DNA of 6,140 bases, taken from NCBI GenBank assembly GCA_045629925.1, contig JAZQSD010000065.1:1-6140 (forward strand). Direction: 5' to 3'. Positions 5,454 through 6,140 of this stretch are shown piece after piece. Below the pieces are notes generated by a model. It was not told the origin of the DNA, searched no databases, and was given only the letters and a program-made list of their open reading frames with translations. The position numbers and the translations under genes were made by a program. Each line of letters begins with the position of its first letter. Position 1 is the first letter of the stretch. The DNA comes from Brotonthovivens sp045629925. Its GTDB lineage: Bacteria; Bacillota; Clostridia; Lachnospirales; Lachnospiraceae.

Positions 5454-6140
5454 ATGAAGAAAAAAGTTTTTATGAAATCACTGGCAACTGCTTTAGCGGT
5501 TGCTGTCTGTTTTACAGGCATTAATTTCAGCCCGCTGATCCAAGGGCGTGAAGTTCAGGCGGCAAAGAAGCTTGAAGAAGAGAATTATCAAAAGTATCTG
5601 CAGGATACAAAAGTGGAGATCAAAGAAGAGCGAACGGAAGATATGACCGTCTATCAGCTGGCGGATGGAACCAAAGAAGCCGTTATGTATGCGGAGAAGG
5701 TTCGTTTTGAAAATGAAGATGGGGAACTTATTGACTATGAACCAATGTTGGTTGACATTCCGGCAGAGGAGAAAAAACATGACACCAGTCTGATGGACTA
5801 TGCCTATGAAAACAAAACAGGGGATATGAAGAATTATATCCCGGAAAGCCTTGACCAAGAAACCCCAATCCGTATGGAAAAGGACGATCTGTCTATCAGT
5901 ATCGCCCCAATCTATGAAGAAAAAGATACGGTGTTTGAGGAGACCGAACTGCTGGCAACCGCTGATGAGATCGTACAGGAGTACGTAGATCCTTACGATG
6001 ATGTGAGCAAGGAAACAACCGGCGTGGCCTATGCCACGGAAGATGAAGCCATGGAACTTCGTTATTACTCTTATTCCAGCGGTATCAAAGAAGCCATCGT
6101 TCTCAATGAGAAACCGGTGGATAATGAATTTGTCTTCCAG
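5454..6140 (+). CDS. Secreted RHS/WapA-like or DNRLRE-domain protein, N-terminal part (3' end outside window)
   Basis: The frame is open from ATG 5454 to the last base (229 codons), so the gene is truncated by the window. AGAGG (5443-5447) with 6-base spacing supports the start. Residues 1-36 form a Sec signal peptide: basic MKKK start, hydrophobic core LATALAVAVCF, likely cleavage after VQA (36). The mature part is very acidic. Its pattern, DGTKEAVMYAEKVRFENEDGE (71-91) restricted here to DGTKEAVMYAEKVRF, then YENKTGDMKNYIPESL (118-133), a 'PIRMEKDDLSISI' strand, and LRYYSYSSGIKEAIVLNEK (202-220), is that of the conserved N-terminal region of large Firmicute cell-surface proteins with DNRLRE or RHS repeats, including WapA-type contact-dependent toxins. 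No repeats or toxin domain are visible yet. Function and any immunity gene must lie to the right. Assignment is by remembered pattern, so family is moderately sure and toxin role is inference. Confidence 0.75.
   Translation, partial: MKKKVFMKSLATALAVAVCFTGINFSPLIQGREVQAAKKLEEENYQKYLQDTKVEIKEERTEDMTVYQLADGTKEAVMYAEKVRFENEDGELIDYEPMLVDIPAEEKKHDTSLMDYAYENKTGDMKNYIPESLDQETPIRMEKDDLSISIAPIYEEKDTVFEETELLATADEIVQEYVDPYDDVSKETTGVAYATEDEAMELRYYSYSSGIKEAIVLNEKPVDNEFVFQ

Noticed and set aside
5493..5858. Minus-strand open frame of 121 codons
   Set aside because: It lies opposite the secreted-protein gene, whose signal peptide, SD and family motifs show that the plus strand is the coding one.
1..6140. 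Insertion sequence, prophage, CRISPR array or tRNA attachment site
   Set aside because: No transposase, integrase, regularly spaced repeats or tRNA-like cloverleaf was seen on either strand.

Overview
The window most resembles a chromosomal segment of a Firmicute of the Clostridia class, probably Lachnospiraceae. This is inferred from moderate GC with AT-rich intergenic regions, strong AGGAGG-type ribosome binding sites, a DUF4317 protein (a family I associate mainly with gut Clostridia), and clostridial-looking versions of Ddl and MurF. Species cannot be named from this sequence alone.

Layout from left to right. (1) The C-terminal part of a LysR-type regulator enters from the left edge (to 422). 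It converges on a DUF4317 gene on the minus strand (488-1642), and a strong two-tier hairpin (431-478) lies between them. (2) A 230-bp divergent intergenic region (1643-1872) carries a possible extended -10 promoter for the DUF4317 gene and a good sigma-A-type promoter pointing right. (3) Three plus-strand genes follow: a PAP2-family membrane phosphatase (1873-2433), D-alanine--D-alanine ligase ddl (2485-3534) and murF (3555-5108). They end at a strong intrinsic terminator (5160-5188). (4) A 265-bp AT-rich stretch (5189-5453) holds a candidate promoter, three small inverted repeats and a tiny ORF behind a near-perfect Shine-Dalgarno. (5) The last gene starts at 5454 and runs off the right edge. 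Its product has a signal peptide and resembles the N-terminal region of large secreted RHS/WapA-like or DNRLRE-domain proteins.

How the genes fit together. Ddl joins two D-alanines, and MurF adds that dipeptide to the UDP-MurNAc-tripeptide, completing the cytoplasmic peptidoglycan precursor. Their 20-bp spacing makes co-transcription very likely. The upstream PAP2 protein could recycle undecaprenyl pyrophosphate, the lipid carrier of the same pathway, but its substrate cannot be proven from sequence. The genes left of 1643 have no evident link to the cell-wall block.

Most of the window is ordinary housekeeping DNA. The part most worth a second look is the leader region and start of the right-hand secreted protein. 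I found no CRISPR array, tRNA, rRNA, insertion sequence or recognisable riboswitch.
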